Below, piece after piece: positions 27,624 to 36,721 of a DNA stretch of 64,000 nucleotides. The notes below the pieces were generated by a model that saw only the letters and a list, made by a program, of their open reading frames with translations, had not been told where the DNA came from and did not search any database. Source of the stretch: Lachnospiraceae bacterium (GTDB taxonomy: Bacteria > Bacillota > Clostridia > Lachnospirales > Lachnospiraceae). A program made the translations under genes and the position numbers. How positions within the stretch are numbered: position 1 is the stretch's first letter; each line of letters starts with the position of its first letter. The stretch lies in NCBI GenBank assembly GCA_021199655.1, contig JAJQHQ010000052.1, forward strand, positions 58,274-122,273. Direction: 5' to 3'.

Positions 27624-28100
27624 TTAATCCGACACGCTGATATATTCCACCGTGAAGGTAATCGTATCGCTGTAGGAACCGGCATACGCGTTATTCCAGT
27701 CGTCTTCCGTAATATCAACGGTAAGCGCGGCATATTCCCCTTTGGCCGTAAACTGGGCGGAAGTAAATGCCGAGCCGTCGCTGTTCAGCGCATAAGGGAT
27801 CGTCTTTGATGCATCCGCCGCATTCTCAAGTGCGCCTGCCGAAGCGGAAACCTTTACGGCATAGCCGGGATCCAGCTGGGCGGATGAGAGGGTGATGTTC
27901 CCGATGCTGGTGCTTGTGGCGTTAAACGCAATCGTCGTATCCGCCGGGATGGTGACCGTGTAGGTCGGTGTAATAGAAGTCGAGATCGTGGTCGTCCCGG
28001 TCTTCGGATCGCTGTCCTGTGTCACATCCGCGAACGCAATCGTAGACATGGAAAGCACCAGGGCAAGGGAAAGAATAAGGGAAAGCATTGTCTTCTTCAT
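27624..28100 (-). CDS. Small secreted surface protein, paralog 3
   Basis: 158 residues with a signal peptide (cleavage near AFADV, residue 24). The mature part is all-beta in pattern. It begins with the shared motif ITPTYTVTIPADTTIAF and ends with YAGSYSDTITFTVEYISVSD. The same opening (YTVTIPA) and ending (AGSYSDT-TFTV) occur in the two upstream genes and at the end of the 652-residue protein, so these are paralogous domains. The terminal strand resembles the last strand of WxL-type domains (AGTYT-TLTW), but the W-x-L is absent. There is no sorting signal or membrane helix, so it is released or held by partners. The function is unknown. Confidence 0.72.
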   Translation of the reverse strand: MKKTMLSLILSLALVLSMSTIAFADVTQDSDPKTGTTTISTSITPTYTVTIPADTTIAFNATSTSIGNITLSSAQLDPGYAVKVSASAGALENAADASKTIPYALNSDGSAFTSAQFTAKGEYAALTVDITEDDWNNAYAGSYSDTITFTVEYISVSD

Positions 28101-28143
28101 AACTTAAGTACTCCTTTCAGGCTTTTATGTTTTCCGTTTACTG

Positions 28144-28686
28144 TTACTGTACCGCGATGGTAAATGTCACCGTATCGCTGTAGCTGCCGGCATAATCCGG
28201 ATCGCCTGCTGCAAAGTGCAGCTCACTGGTCTGTTCATCTACGCTGGTCGTGAACGTGGCAACAGTGCCGCCGTCGCTGATCGCCGTTGTGCTGTCGCCC
28301 ACCTTCACGGTGTACGCCAGCTTATACGTATCCGCGCCATCCGCAGTCAGGTTAAAACTGCCGGATTCATAGCTGTCGCTTGACATGGTAACGACGATCG
28401 TATCGCCCTCATCCAGGCGCACGCCCGCAGACGCGGTGATTGTCATGTCCTTCGTGTAAGTCTCATCGCCGCTCCCTGTCTTGTCAAGCTCCACAGTAGC
28501 CGGGATTGTAATAGTGTAAGCCGGGGAGACGTCAAGGGATACTGCCGTCGTGCCCGAGCTGGGAGTCGGAGAGCCGCTGTCATCCGCGGTAACAGACGTA
28601 TCCGCGAACGCCGTCACCGAAAGGGAAAGGACGAGGGCAGCTGCCGCCATCGTGCTGATCATCTTATTCACAAGCTTCTTCTTCAT
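28144..28686 (-). CDS. Small secreted surface protein, paralog 2
   Basis: 180 residues. A signal peptide (about 1-28, MKKKLVNKMISTMAAAALVL) precedes a mature domain with DVSPAYTVTIPATVELDKTG near its start and DPDYAGSYSDTVTFTIAVQ at the very end, the same signature as its neighbours. A middle segment (LDEGDTIVVTMSSDSYESGS) aligns with the YQVNVKITATSG part of paralog 1. The spacing of 43 and 20 bases to its neighbours shows one transcript. AGGAGG lies eight bases before the ATG. I do not recognise a named family. Confidence 0.72.
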   Translation of the reverse strand: MKKKLVNKMISTMAAAALVLSLSVTAFADTSVTADDSGSPTPSSGTTAVSLDVSPAYTITIPATVELDKTGSGDETYTKDMTITASAGVRLDEGDTIVVTMSSDSYESGSFNLTADGADTYKLAYTVKVGDSTTAISDGGTVATFTTSVDEQTSELHFAAGDPDYAGSYSDTVTFTIAVQ

Positions 28687-28706
28687 GGGAAATTCCTCCT
28701 TTTTAT

Positions 28707-29216
28707 TTATGATGCAGCGTCCACAGATACAGTAAACGTCATGGTGCCGCTGTAAGTACCGGAATACAGTGCAGTCTGGCCGTCCGCCAGGGCAAAGGCC
28801 AGGGAAACGGAACCGGAAGTACCGTCCGCTGGATCTACGCTAAGGACAGTGTCATTCAGGGCGTATTCCTTATCGCCGTTCTTTACCGTGTATTCCAAAG
28901 TATCGGAACCGCTGCCGCCATTGGATGCCACGGTAAAAGCATTATCCGTGCCGCTGGTAGCGGTGATCTTCACATTCACCTGATAGCCTTCCGCTACCAC
29001 GACATCCGATGCGGATACGGTAGCGCTACCGCCAATCGTGACCGATGCCGGGATGGTAACGGTATAGGCAGGGTCAACGCTGTAGCTGATGGCGGTCTCG
29101 CCGGTCTGGGATGCGCTGCTCTGCGTGACATCAGTATCCGCAAACGCTGTCGCGGACAGGGAAAGCGTCAGGGCTGCCAAAAGGCCGATCGTCTTCTTAT
29201 TGATGGGATTCTTCAT
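28707..29216 (-). CDS. Small secreted surface protein, paralog 1
   Basis: 169 residues. The signal peptide (about 1-26) ends near ATAFADTD. The mature domain begins ISYSVDPAYTVTIPASVTIG and ends LYSGTYSGTMTFTVSVDAAS. It is closest to the C-terminal domain of the 652-residue protein just upstream: both contain TSGTDNAF or TSETDNAF, NGGSGS or NGGSGT, and DTVLSV or DTILTV. The C-terminal domain of that protein and this free-standing copy probably form the same fold, so a mixed assembly is plausible (inference). Confidence 0.72.
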   Translation of the reverse strand: MKNPINKKTIGLLAALTLSLSATAFADTDVTQSSASQTGETAISYSVDPAYTVTIPASVTIGGSATVSASDVVVAEGYQVNVKITATSGTDNAFTVASNGGSGSDTLEYTVKNGDKEYALNDTVLSVDPADGTSGSVSLAFALADGQTALYSGTYSGTMTFTVSVDAAS

Positions 29217-29295
29217 AAAATTGTACCTTCTTTCTTTATTATTTTTACTGCATGGTTTTTATGGATCATATATTGTTAAAAGCGCAATGCGCTTA

Positions 29296-31254
29296 TCAAC
29301 CGTTATCCTCCACGCTGACCGTAAAGGTCACCGTGCCGGTATAATCACCCGCGAATTGCGGGGTATCCGTCGGGGTGCCAAAATTCAGCTGCACGCTGCC
29401 GGAAGCATCTGTCGTGCCTCCCGCGACAGTAAGGATCGTATCGCCGACTGAAACGTCCTCCTCACTGCCGGTCTCACCTTTGGTCAGGGTATAGGTGAGT
29501 GCACCTGTACCGCTGCCGCCGTTATCCAGCAGGTTCCGCACCTTAAAGGCGTTGTCCGTTTCGCTGGTGCCAGTCAGCTTCACCACCAGGCTTTTGCCGC
29601 TGGATACTGTCACACCCGTGGCATTTATTGTAGCCGTCCCGCCAAGCGTTGCGGTGGCCGGGATGGTTACCGTATAAGCCGCGGCACTCACTTTCTTCAT
29701 ATAAACGGTTTCCGTTGCTTCTCCGGAATCATAATTATAATTATACGTATGGCTTGATGCAATGATCTGGTATCCATCCTCGCAGCTGCTGTCCGTATAG
29801 AATAAGTATTCATAACCCGTCTCGCCTGTTGCCGGGTATGAGTCCGAAGCAAGGACAGAGCCGTTATTGACATAAACCGTCGCTGACGCCTCGGTTGCCA
29901 CCGTCCCGTCCGTCACAAGATAGAATTCCACCTTCATCACCCGAAGCGAGGACGTGGACGTAAGGATGGGGTAGCTGTCGGTGCTGCCTGTCAGGCCCTG
30001 GCCCCACACAAGGGATGATGCCCCCTTCGTGTCTTCTTCCGTATTTTCCGTCACACAGTACCCGTCCGCAACGCTTAACCCATAAACCGTCCCTTCAACG
30101 CTGTCGCCCTCACTGAAGCAGCCGCCAATGATAGTGACACTTGCCAGATCCTGTCCACTGCCGGAACCGATGGCCTCTGCGCCATCCCCGGCTGTGGCCT
30201 TCACATAGCCGCCGATGATCTGTATATTTCCGCCATTGCTGTTATCCGTACCGTCATAACTGCCGCCGATACCCGCGGCATACTGTCCGCCAACAGCCGT
30301 GATCGTACCGTCTTCAATCCGGATTGTACCATTGCCATAGCCGCCGATACCTGCGGAATACTTACCGCCCTTTGCGGTCAGCTCTCCGGAACCGGTGATG
30401 GTCAGTTCCTGATCCTCCGGAACCCAGACACCGGGGCCGCAGTCCGTCGTCGCGCTCGCATCGAGGATATTTTCCGTATTGTCCTGCAGCGTGATCGTGC
30501 TTTCCCCGGCAAGGCGCAGATCCAGCGGGCTTGCTGACACCTCGGTGTTCCCTTCCCCGGAAGTCACGATATGTACCCCGGCAAGGACAAGGTCCGCTTT
30601 TACGTTTTCGTTTACAACGATGCGGTCCGATGTCGCTGCATCCGTGGAAATTGTCAGCCTGGTGCCTGTCAGGATCGTCAGGACACCGTCCGCATACGCA
30701 TAGTCCGTCCCGCAGGTACCCCCGGCTACAGTAAAGTCGCCGGTACCCGCTTCGCTCTCAGACTCTGTTTCGGTCTCTTCGGAATTCTTTTCAGAGGATT
30801 CCGTGTCTTCTTCTGATTCTTCTGTACTGGTTTCCGTCTCTGTTTCCACGGATTCTTCCTGAATCGCTTCTGTTTCTGCATCTGTTTCAGTCTTTGTTTC
30901 GGTCTCCGCGTCGGATTCTGTTTCCTCGACAGTCTGGACCGTTGTTTCTGACTCTGTCGGCACTGTTGTTTCTGACTGTGCTGTCGTTTCCGGTTCTGAC
31001 GCCGCCGACGTTTCCGTCTGAGACGTTGTCTCGGATTCTGCCACTGCTGACGTTTCCGTCTGGACAATCAGTTCCTCAACGGCTTCCGTCTCCATGATTA
31101 CCGCAGCCGCCGTTTCTGCCTCTGTTTCTTCTATATTAATAGTGGTCACGCTTTCCGCCCCTGTCAGGTCAGACGCGACAGCCGTGCCGGACAGATTCCC
31201 CGCCGCAAGGCTCAGGCTGAGCAGGACAGCCAATACTCGTTTTCTTTTCAACAT
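29296..31254 (-). CDS. Large secreted protein: Glu/Thr stalk, beta-helix-like region and paralogous C-terminal domain
   Basis: 652 residues. A signal peptide (about 1-28) is followed by about 130 residues rich in Glu, Thr and Ser (likely extended), then a region about 190-420 with repeated GGKYSAGIGGYGNGTIRIED and GGQYAAGIGGSYDG units typical of right-handed beta-helices or carbohydrate-binding surface proteins. A linking domain (about 430-520) follows. The final about 130 residues share the YTVTIPATATLGG start and FAGDYTGTVTFTVS end with the three small proteins encoded downstream. There is no wall-sorting signal. It is probably a tip or adhesive subunit joined to the small paralogs through the common domain (inference). 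Confidence 0.7.
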   Translation of the reverse strand: MLKRKRVLAVLLSLSLAAGNLSGTAVASDLTGAESVTTINIEETEAETAAAVIMETEAVEELIVQTETSAVAESETTSQTETSAASEPETTAQSETTVPTESETTVQTVEETESDAETETKTETDAETEAIQEESVETETETSTEESEEDTESSEKNSEETETESESEAGTGDFTVAGGTCGTDYAYADGVLTILTGTRLTISTDAATSDRIVVNENVKADLVLAGVHIVTSGEGNTEVSASPLDLRLAGESTITLQDNTENILDASATTDCGPGVWVPEDQELTITGSGELTAKGGKYSAGIGGYGNGTIRIEDGTITAVGGQYAAGIGGSYDGTDNSNGGNIQIIGGYVKATAGDGAEAIGSGSGQDLASVTIIGGCFSEGDSVEGTVYGLSVADGYCVTENTEEDTKGASSLVWGQGLTGSTDSYPILTSTSSLRVMKVEFYLVTDGTVATEASATVYVNNGSVLASDSYPATGETGYEYLFYTDSSCEDGYQIIASSHTYNYNYDSGEATETVYMKKVSAAAYTVTIPATATLGGTATINATGVTVSSGKSLVVKLTGTSETDNAFKVRNLLDNGGSGTGALTYTLTKGETGSEEDVSVGDTILTVAGGTTDASGSVQLNFGTPTDTPQFAGDYTGTVTFTVSVEDNG

Positions 31255-31313
31255 GAACGCATCTCTCCTTCCCGTAAAAGCGTTCCCTCATGCAGCAAAT
31301 CCCGCTGCATTTC

Positions 31314-31850
31314 CTACTGTACAATCAATACCGTTTCCACATTCGCACCATTCATGGCACTGCCGTCTTCCAGGGACGCCGTCGTGATCTGGATCACCGC
31401 GTCGTATTCCCCGGCTTCCAACGCCCTCGACATCGTGATGCTGGTGATGGCCTGCCCCGGCGCGACCATTCCGGAGGTATACAGCACTTCATCCGTGTCC
31501 TTTAAGACCAGAGTGAATGTGAAATAACACGGGTTCCCTTCCGGGTTCAAAAGCGCTACGCTGACAGTCTCCTCGTCCGCCGGGATGGTAATGGACGGGT
31601 ATCCCGGGATCTGGATGCCCACGCTTTCTGTCTCATCGCCGGACACGTTCGTAAGATCGCTGCCGTCCCAGTCGCTGGCATCCGGGTCCAGATCCGGCGT
31701 GAACTCCGTTGCAGCGGCAGGCTCTTCCCCGAACCACCGGTCCCAATTCATGCCGAGAATCACGCCGCCTGCGACCAGCAGGACGATAATAATAAGTAGA
31801 ATGACCAGCGTCCGTTTCGATATGGTCACCCCGCCTGACTTTTTTTCCAT
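31314..31850 (-). CDS. Membrane-anchored extracellular protein, first gene of surface operon
   Basis: 178 residues. A short basic cytoplasmic N terminus is followed by one membrane helix (about 14-34, LVILLIIIVLLVAGGVILGM) and an acidic linker (about 40-75). A beta-rich outer domain contains IPGYPSITIPADEETVSVAL and LNPEGNPCYFTFTLVLKDTD. It ends VETVLIVQ without a wall signal. Topology predicts the C-terminal domain outside. AAAGGAG lies seven bases before the ATG. As the promoter-proximal gene it may be the membrane base of the complex. A helper role like that of the DUF916 proteins in WxL clusters is possible, but I see no direct sequence proof. Confidence 0.68.
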   Translation of the reverse strand: MEKKSGGVTISKRTLVILLIIIVLLVAGGVILGMNWDRWFGEEPAAATEFTPDLDPDASDWDGSDLTNVSGDETESVGIQIPGYPSITIPADEETVSVALLNPEGNPCYFTFTLVLKDTDEVLYTSGMVAPGQAITSITMSRALEAGEYDAVIQITTASLEDGSAMNGANVETVLIVQ

Positions 31851-31980
31851 ATGTTTACTCCTTTCCTGCCTGTTTTACACGGCAAAAAGGCGCACCCCAT
31901 CCATGGAGAACCCATGGGCGGAATACGCCTCGGTATATACGCTTATTTGATTTATGGCTGCAGAAGCAGACAGATTTATC

Positions 31981-32037
<57 letters not shown>

Positions 32038-32039
32038 AA

Positions 32040-32067
32040 ATTATGGCTGAAATCCGGCATTTGTCAA
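32040..32067 (-). promoter_or_regulatory. Promoter of the surface operon, abutting the CTGT tract
   Basis: On the minus strand a perfect TTGACA (32062-32067) and CATAAT (32040-32045) are 16 bp apart. It is the best promoter match between tnsB and the operon and points towards the surface genes. Confidence 0.75.
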
Positions 32068-32561
32068 CCTCTTTCTGCTGATTTTGTATGTAATAGAACC
32101 CGCAGACCCTGTAACTTGGCCCGCTGTTCCAAAGTATACAGATACTGCATCTTACTTCCATTATACTGCTATTTCACATTGGCAACACAACCATTCGTGA
32201 AACAAAACCTACCATTCGTGAAATAGGCGGATAATTTTTTTACGTAATTTCAGGATGCGCTGACGGACACGCTTGGAGAAGCATCCGCCAGGCAGCTGAC
32301 AGTTCTTCGTTTTTGTTTATTATATCATTCCGTGTTATATTTTTCATTACTTTTTTTATTTTCTTTTTGCCCATTGTATGATCCTTTCCGGAAATAAAGA
32401 AACTGCTTCAGAACGCTTATAATTATTAATATGTAGGATTTTTGAGAAGATAGTGAAAAAAAGGACATAAATTTTGAAATTTTTTATCAATCGATATAGA
32501 GGTTTCAGGTATGGTTGGATAAATAGGCTAAATTTTTTGTTCGGAGTTTGCAAAATATATG
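32068..32561. other. AT-rich noncoding stretch between cargo and tns genes
   Basis: No credible gene. The only repeat I see is ACCATTCGTGAAA, present twice (32189-32201 and 32211-32223), one per 22 bp. Such spaced direct repeats can be a regulator site. The GTTCGGAGTTT at 32539-32549 recurs beside the tnsB promoter. Confidence 0.4.
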
Positions 32562-32591
32562 TTGACAAAACGTACGTTCGAAGTTTATAAT
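32562..32591 (+). promoter_or_regulatory. tnsB promoter with embedded palindrome
   Basis: TTGACA (32562-32567) and TATAAT (32586-32591) are both perfect, 18 bp apart. The spacer contains the 10-base palindrome AACGTACGTT (32569-32578). A near-identical direct repeat, GTTCGGAGTTT (32539-32549) and GTTCGAAGTTT (32576-32586), flanks the -35. These look like operator sites for control of the transposition operon. Confidence 0.65.
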
Positions 32592-32680
32592 AATTTAAGG
32601 GAAACTCAAAGGCTTATCATAACAACGTATCTTTTTATCGTTTTATTTCAGCAACTAATCATTCATGGAGAATATATTAT

Positions 32681-34951
32681 ATGGCTAATACGGAAGTATT
32701 CCAGGGGATCCATCTTAAAAATCCGGAGACAGGTACAGAATACAGGCTTATTTCTGTTTTTGATAGTATAGCCGTCTTATGCGTGATGAATATTAAACAG
32801 CTGAAGCTTGAAAAGCTTTCATTGAGAATTCTTCGGAATCAGATAAACACCGAAAGGCTTACCGTTATTAAAGAAAATCCGCCTATTGTGGATGTCTCCG
32901 CATTAAGTGAAGAAAAAGCGGAAAAGTTTCAGTTATATAAAGGATATATGGACAGGATTGTCAGCTATTATGCCCCCACATTTGACGGGCTTGCAGGCAA
33001 ATTCAAAAAGCCGGTCATAGATGAAATCGCGTCCGAAGGAAAAGTATCAAGAGATTATTTATGGAAATTATTAATCCGATATTTACAAAGCGGAATGCAA
33101 AATTATGCCTTAATCGACCAGCGAGTATTTAGTAATCTGCTCCCGAGGAAGGCAAAGGCCGTACAGTCCGGAGCAAAATCCACATATAAAGCACCCGCTC
33201 CGATTTTAGCAGATAAAGATTTTAAGAACCTTGAAACCTATATGAAACGATATCTGAAGAGCGAAGTCAAAACAATACAGAATGCTTATTATGATATGAT
33301 TGATGAAAAGTATTCTATTGAAATATGCCAGGAGCGCGAGGATGGTACCTATGAATATATCCGAAAACCTCTTCCTGATGGACAGTACCCTACATACAGG
33401 CAATTTTACTATTATGTATCACGGCACACTACACAAAAGCAAAGAAATGAAGCAAAGGAAACAGAAAGAGTAGTCCGTAATAACAAGCGTGTGAAAATCG
33501 GGACAGTCATGCAGGGCGTAAAAGGTCCCGGACATGTAGTTGAAATTGACGCCCAGGAAATGGACATCGCCCTTGTATCCCGCGAGTATCCGGATATTCC
33601 GGTAGGCCGTCCGATCATATATGTGATGATTGATGTAATGAGCGAGATGATTCTTGGCGTTTCCCTCGCCATGGATAACAACAGCATTGTCGGAATGACA
33701 AACTGTTATATCAATCTCCTTGAAGACAAGGAAAAGCTCTGCAAAAAATACTGCCACACTGATTTTCAGTTTGATAATGGATTTACAATGGATGATGTCT
33801 GGCCGACAGGTGTCCGTCCCCTTACGATCAAAAGCGACAATGGCTCAGACTTTATCTCAGATGAGGCGGCCCGAATTGCCAGTGAGTTGAACATCAACCT
33901 TGAAATTGTTCCCCCGGCAAGCGGTTCCCTTAAGCCGATTGTTGAAAATTTTTTCAATCAGATCAAACTGCGGCTTGACGATCTTCTTGAACAAAAGGGT
34001 CTGATCCGTAAAACATATGGTTCAAAGCACCATGAGCAGGCCTGCCTGAATTATGATGATGCCTTTGCTCTGGTACTGACCCATGTCATTGCGCACAACA
34101 TGCATGTTATCAAATCCTACCCGAAAAGCGCTTCCATGAAGCGGGATAAGATATCTGCTATTCCCGCTGTCCTGTGGAAATATGGGACGGAAAAGCTGCT
34201 TGCACCGAGTTATTTTGCTAACCGGGATGAGGCCCTCTATGCTATGATGACGCTGGAGAAGAAAGTCACATTTTCCAAAGACGGCGTAAAGTGGAACGGA
34301 CTGACTTATTTCAACGCAGATGACGATGACCTGATGCAGCAGATGTATAAGCTGGGCTCAAAAAGGAAAAATTTCGTGGCGCGTTCCGATCCCAGGGATA
34401 TGGGGCATTTGTATTATCTTAAAAACGGGATGCTTATGAAGCTGTCCCTTCCTTCCGACGACTGGCGCTATGCAGAATATTTCGGGATGAGCCGCAAACA
34501 GTTTGATGCCCTTTCTGAAGAGGACAAGGCTACACGGGCAGTGGAAGATCGTTTGAACATGGAAGTGCGTATCGCAGAGCGCAAGGCTTTGAAAGGCATC
34601 ATAGCAGAAAGGTCAAAAGCAGGAGTGCATGACAACGATACAGCTAATATGAGGCAGAACCGTCAGGCCGAAAAAGCCGCGATATCTTCCTCAAGGAGCA
34701 TATCCGAAAGGTTTAATCTGGGAGACCAGCCAGAAAAAGAAATCACTGATGATGAGAGTAAGAAGCTTCTTTCTTTAGAGGATGCATCTCATAATGAAAC
34801 AGTCACTGAAAACAAAGAAACGCCTGAATCCCCGGCTGTAGGGGATACCGAACCCTCTGAGGGCATGATAGATATGAGCACAGCAACGAAAGAAGAAATC
34901 GAACAGATGATGGCAGAAAATGCTGAAATAATGTTTGATGGCTACTTTTAA
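32681..34951 (+). CDS. tnsB: TnsB-like DDE transposase
   Basis: 756 residues. The central retroviral-integrase-type catalytic core has the first Asp in GHVVEIDAQEMDIALV, the second Asp in IKSDNGSDFIS and the Glu in LKPIVENFFNQIKLRLDD. A C-terminal Mu-type domain follows (YFANRDEALYAMMTLEKKVT, then NGLTYFNADDDDLMQQMYKLG). N-terminal residues 1-200 would hold the helix-turn-helix domains that bind the end repeats. TnsB cuts the 3' ends and joins them to the target. The Asp/Glu-rich C-terminal tail could contact TnsC. It is the first gene of tnsB-tnsC-tniQ-tnsA. Codon use is AT-rich compared with the flanking nrd genes, which suggests transfer. Confidence 0.92.
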   Translation: MANTEVFQGIHLKNPETGTEYRLISVFDSIAVLCVMNIKQLKLEKLSLRILRNQINTERLTVIKENPPIVDVSALSEEKAEKFQLYKGYMDRIVSYYAPTFDGLAGKFKKPVIDEIASEGKVSRDYLWKLLIRYLQSGMQNYALIDQRVFSNLLPRKAKAVQSGAKSTYKAPAPILADKDFKNLETYMKRYLKSEVKTIQNAYYDMIDEKYSIEICQEREDGTYEYIRKPLPDGQYPTYRQFYYYVSRHTTQKQRNEAKETERVVRNNKRVKIGTVMQGVKGPGHVVEIDAQEMDIALVSREYPDIPVGRPIIYVMIDVMSEMILGVSLAMDNNSIVGMTNCYINLLEDKEKLCKKYCHTDFQFDNGFTMDDVWPTGVRPLTIKSDNGSDFISDEAARIASELNINLEIVPPASGSLKPIVENFFNQIKLRLDDLLEQKGLIRKTYGSKHHEQACLNYDDAFALVLTHVIAHNMHVIKSYPKSASMKRDKISAIPAVLWKYGTEKLLAPSYFANRDEALYAMMTLEKKVTFSKDGVKWNGLTYFNADDDDLMQQMYKLGSKRKNFVARSDPRDMGHLYYLKNGMLMKLSLPSDDWRYAEYFGMSRKQFDALSEEDKATRAVEDRLNMEVRIAERKALKGIIAERSKAGVHDNDTANMRQNRQAEKAAISSSRSISERFNLGDQPEKEITDDESKKLLSLEDASHNETVTENKETPESPAVGDTEPSEGMIDMSTATKEEIEQMMAENAEIMFDGYF

Positions 34952-35011
34952 TTAAAAAGCCCGATTTGCAGCATAGATACAGTTTCTATGCGCCGGTAGG
35001 AAGAGGTAAGC

Positions 35012-36691
35012 GTGAAAAAAAATGCAGAAACAGATCAATTGTCATACATTACAGGCTTGAAGCCCCATGAGAACCAGTATGACGCATTTTATGATCTGGA
35101 AACAGAAAAAATCGTAAATGCGTTATATGTAAAGTCCCCGGTATACAAAGGTAATAAATATATTGAAGCACTGCCCAGACCATGGGGACCGGAAGATGTC
35201 TCACACAATTATACGCAAAGTGTCTATGTCCCGCCATATGACGAATTATGCGAGCTTGACGATTATATGAAAGAAGACACAGTCAATACGTTGGAAGATT
35301 TCCGGACAGTCCTCCCGTTCCATGTGTTCCTCGAAAACCAGTTCCACACTCTTTTAGTTGGAAACTACCATAAACGGCGTGTTGTACGTGATGAAAATTT
35401 TGATATACACCTCACCGTCCGGGGCGAGGATATCATCACGCACAGCAAAATGAAACCCCTGAATATCAGTGACCCGACCCCCGGATTTGCATTGCTTGGT
35501 TCAGGAGGCTGCGGGAAATCAACCGGAATTAACATGCTGATATCGCATTATCCGCAGACGATTATACACGACAAGGGGACATGGAAAGAAACCGTACAGA
35601 TCGTATATCTGATTGTCCACTGCCCGCAGAACAGTAATTTCACCCTGCTTTATATGCAGATTGGAGCCGCCATTGATGAGGCGCTTGGAAATTTCGAGCC
35701 GGTTTATCAGGATCTTTTTTCAAAAGGAGACACGGCAAAGCGGTTTGAACTTCTGATATCGCTCATCCAGAAATTTAACATCGGCTGCATCATGCTTGAC
35801 GAGATCGAACTTATGGATCTTAAAAGCACGAAAGAGAACTCATTCCAGACGTTCCTTGCATTAACGAACATCACCGGCGTTGCTATCTGCGTGATCGGGA
35901 CCATGGATGCATACAAGCGTTTCTTTTCCGATTCTAGGACATCCCGCCGTGTCGGTGTCAACCTTATGGCAAATGCTTATTGTTATGATATTGAGCTGTT
36001 CAAAAACATTATGAAAAACCTGTCCATTTTCCAATGGGGAAAGGTCAGGACGGATTTCTGTTCCGGCAAAATGATTCAGGCCATGTACGAAGCCAGCCAT
36101 GGTGTGATTTGTGATATCATCCAGATTTATAAAATACTCCAGAAAGAGCGGGCGAGGAGCATCCCTTCCCCTTATGATTCAGAAGAAACAAAGAAAAGGA
36201 AAGCCGCGGCAGAAAACAGACCGATCACACCGGAGCATATCATTGAAACCGGGAAACGGTATTACGAGATGGTCCAACATTCACGGGATATGGAAGAAGG
36301 CTTTTCCAGTAATTCCGACTTTTCCAAAGCTTGCGAAGAAATGAGACGCCTGAACAGTGCTTCCGGGAATATCGCGATCGCGGAGGCCGAACATGCATAT
36401 AACGAGGTAATGAACAGCAGTAATTACAAACGGTATATGGAACTTGAATCCACAACCATTCCAAAAGCTATTGACATCAGCGGGGTCAATAACAGAAGAA
36501 GAGTCGAAAAAGCGTTCCAGTCTGCCGTCAAAGGATGTATTGGCGATATTACAGATGACGAAGCTCTTGTAAAAACAGTGGCTATCTTACAGAAGAAAAA
36601 AGTTCCAAAAGGAACGGAGCCGGAAAGAAAAAAAGTAGACCTTGAGCAGATGCAAAAGGAGCTGCTGCAAAACAATGAAGAATTCGCATAA
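35012..36691 (+). CDS. tnsC: TnsC-like AAA+ transposition regulator
   Basis: 559 residues, starting at a GTG behind GAAGAGGT. The AAA+ core has Walker A GSGGCGKST (about residue 165) and Walker B IGCIMLDEIELMDL, with an Arg-containing sensor region VIGTMDAYKRFFSDSRTSRRV as in TnsC/TniB proteins. TnsC forms filaments on DNA, senses the TniQ-marked target and activates the transposase. It is longer at both ends than TniB, like true Tn7 TnsC (555 residues), with an N-terminal extension (1-160) that may bind TnsD and a C-terminal tail that may bind TnsA/TnsB. It starts 60 bases after tnsB. Confidence 0.92.
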   Translation: MKKNAETDQLSYITGLKPHENQYDAFYDLETEKIVNALYVKSPVYKGNKYIEALPRPWGPEDVSHNYTQSVYVPPYDELCELDDYMKEDTVNTLEDFRTVLPFHVFLENQFHTLLVGNYHKRRVVRDENFDIHLTVRGEDIITHSKMKPLNISDPTPGFALLGSGGCGKSTGINMLISHYPQTIIHDKGTWKETVQIVYLIVHCPQNSNFTLLYMQIGAAIDEALGNFEPVYQDLFSKGDTAKRFELLISLIQKFNIGCIMLDEIELMDLKSTKENSFQTFLALTNITGVAICVIGTMDAYKRFFSDSRTSRRVGVNLMANAYCYDIELFKNIMKNLSIFQWGKVRTDFCSGKMIQAMYEASHGVICDIIQIYKILQKERARSIPSPYDSEETKKRKAAAENRPITPEHIIETGKRYYEMVQHSRDMEEGFSSNSDFSKACEEMRRLNSASGNIAIAEAEHAYNEVMNSSNYKRYMELESTTIPKAIDISGVNNRRRVEKAFQSAVKGCIGDITDDEALVKTVAILQKKKVPKGTEPERKKVDLEQMQKELLQNNEEFA

Positions 36692-36721
36692 ACCCTGAAA
36701 CCATATTATTTGGGAGGCCGT

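Noticed and set aside
27624..29216. Calling the three small secreted proteins WxL-domain proteins
   Set aside because: The final strand is similar, but the defining Trp-x-Leu motifs are absent, so I kept them as an unnamed family.
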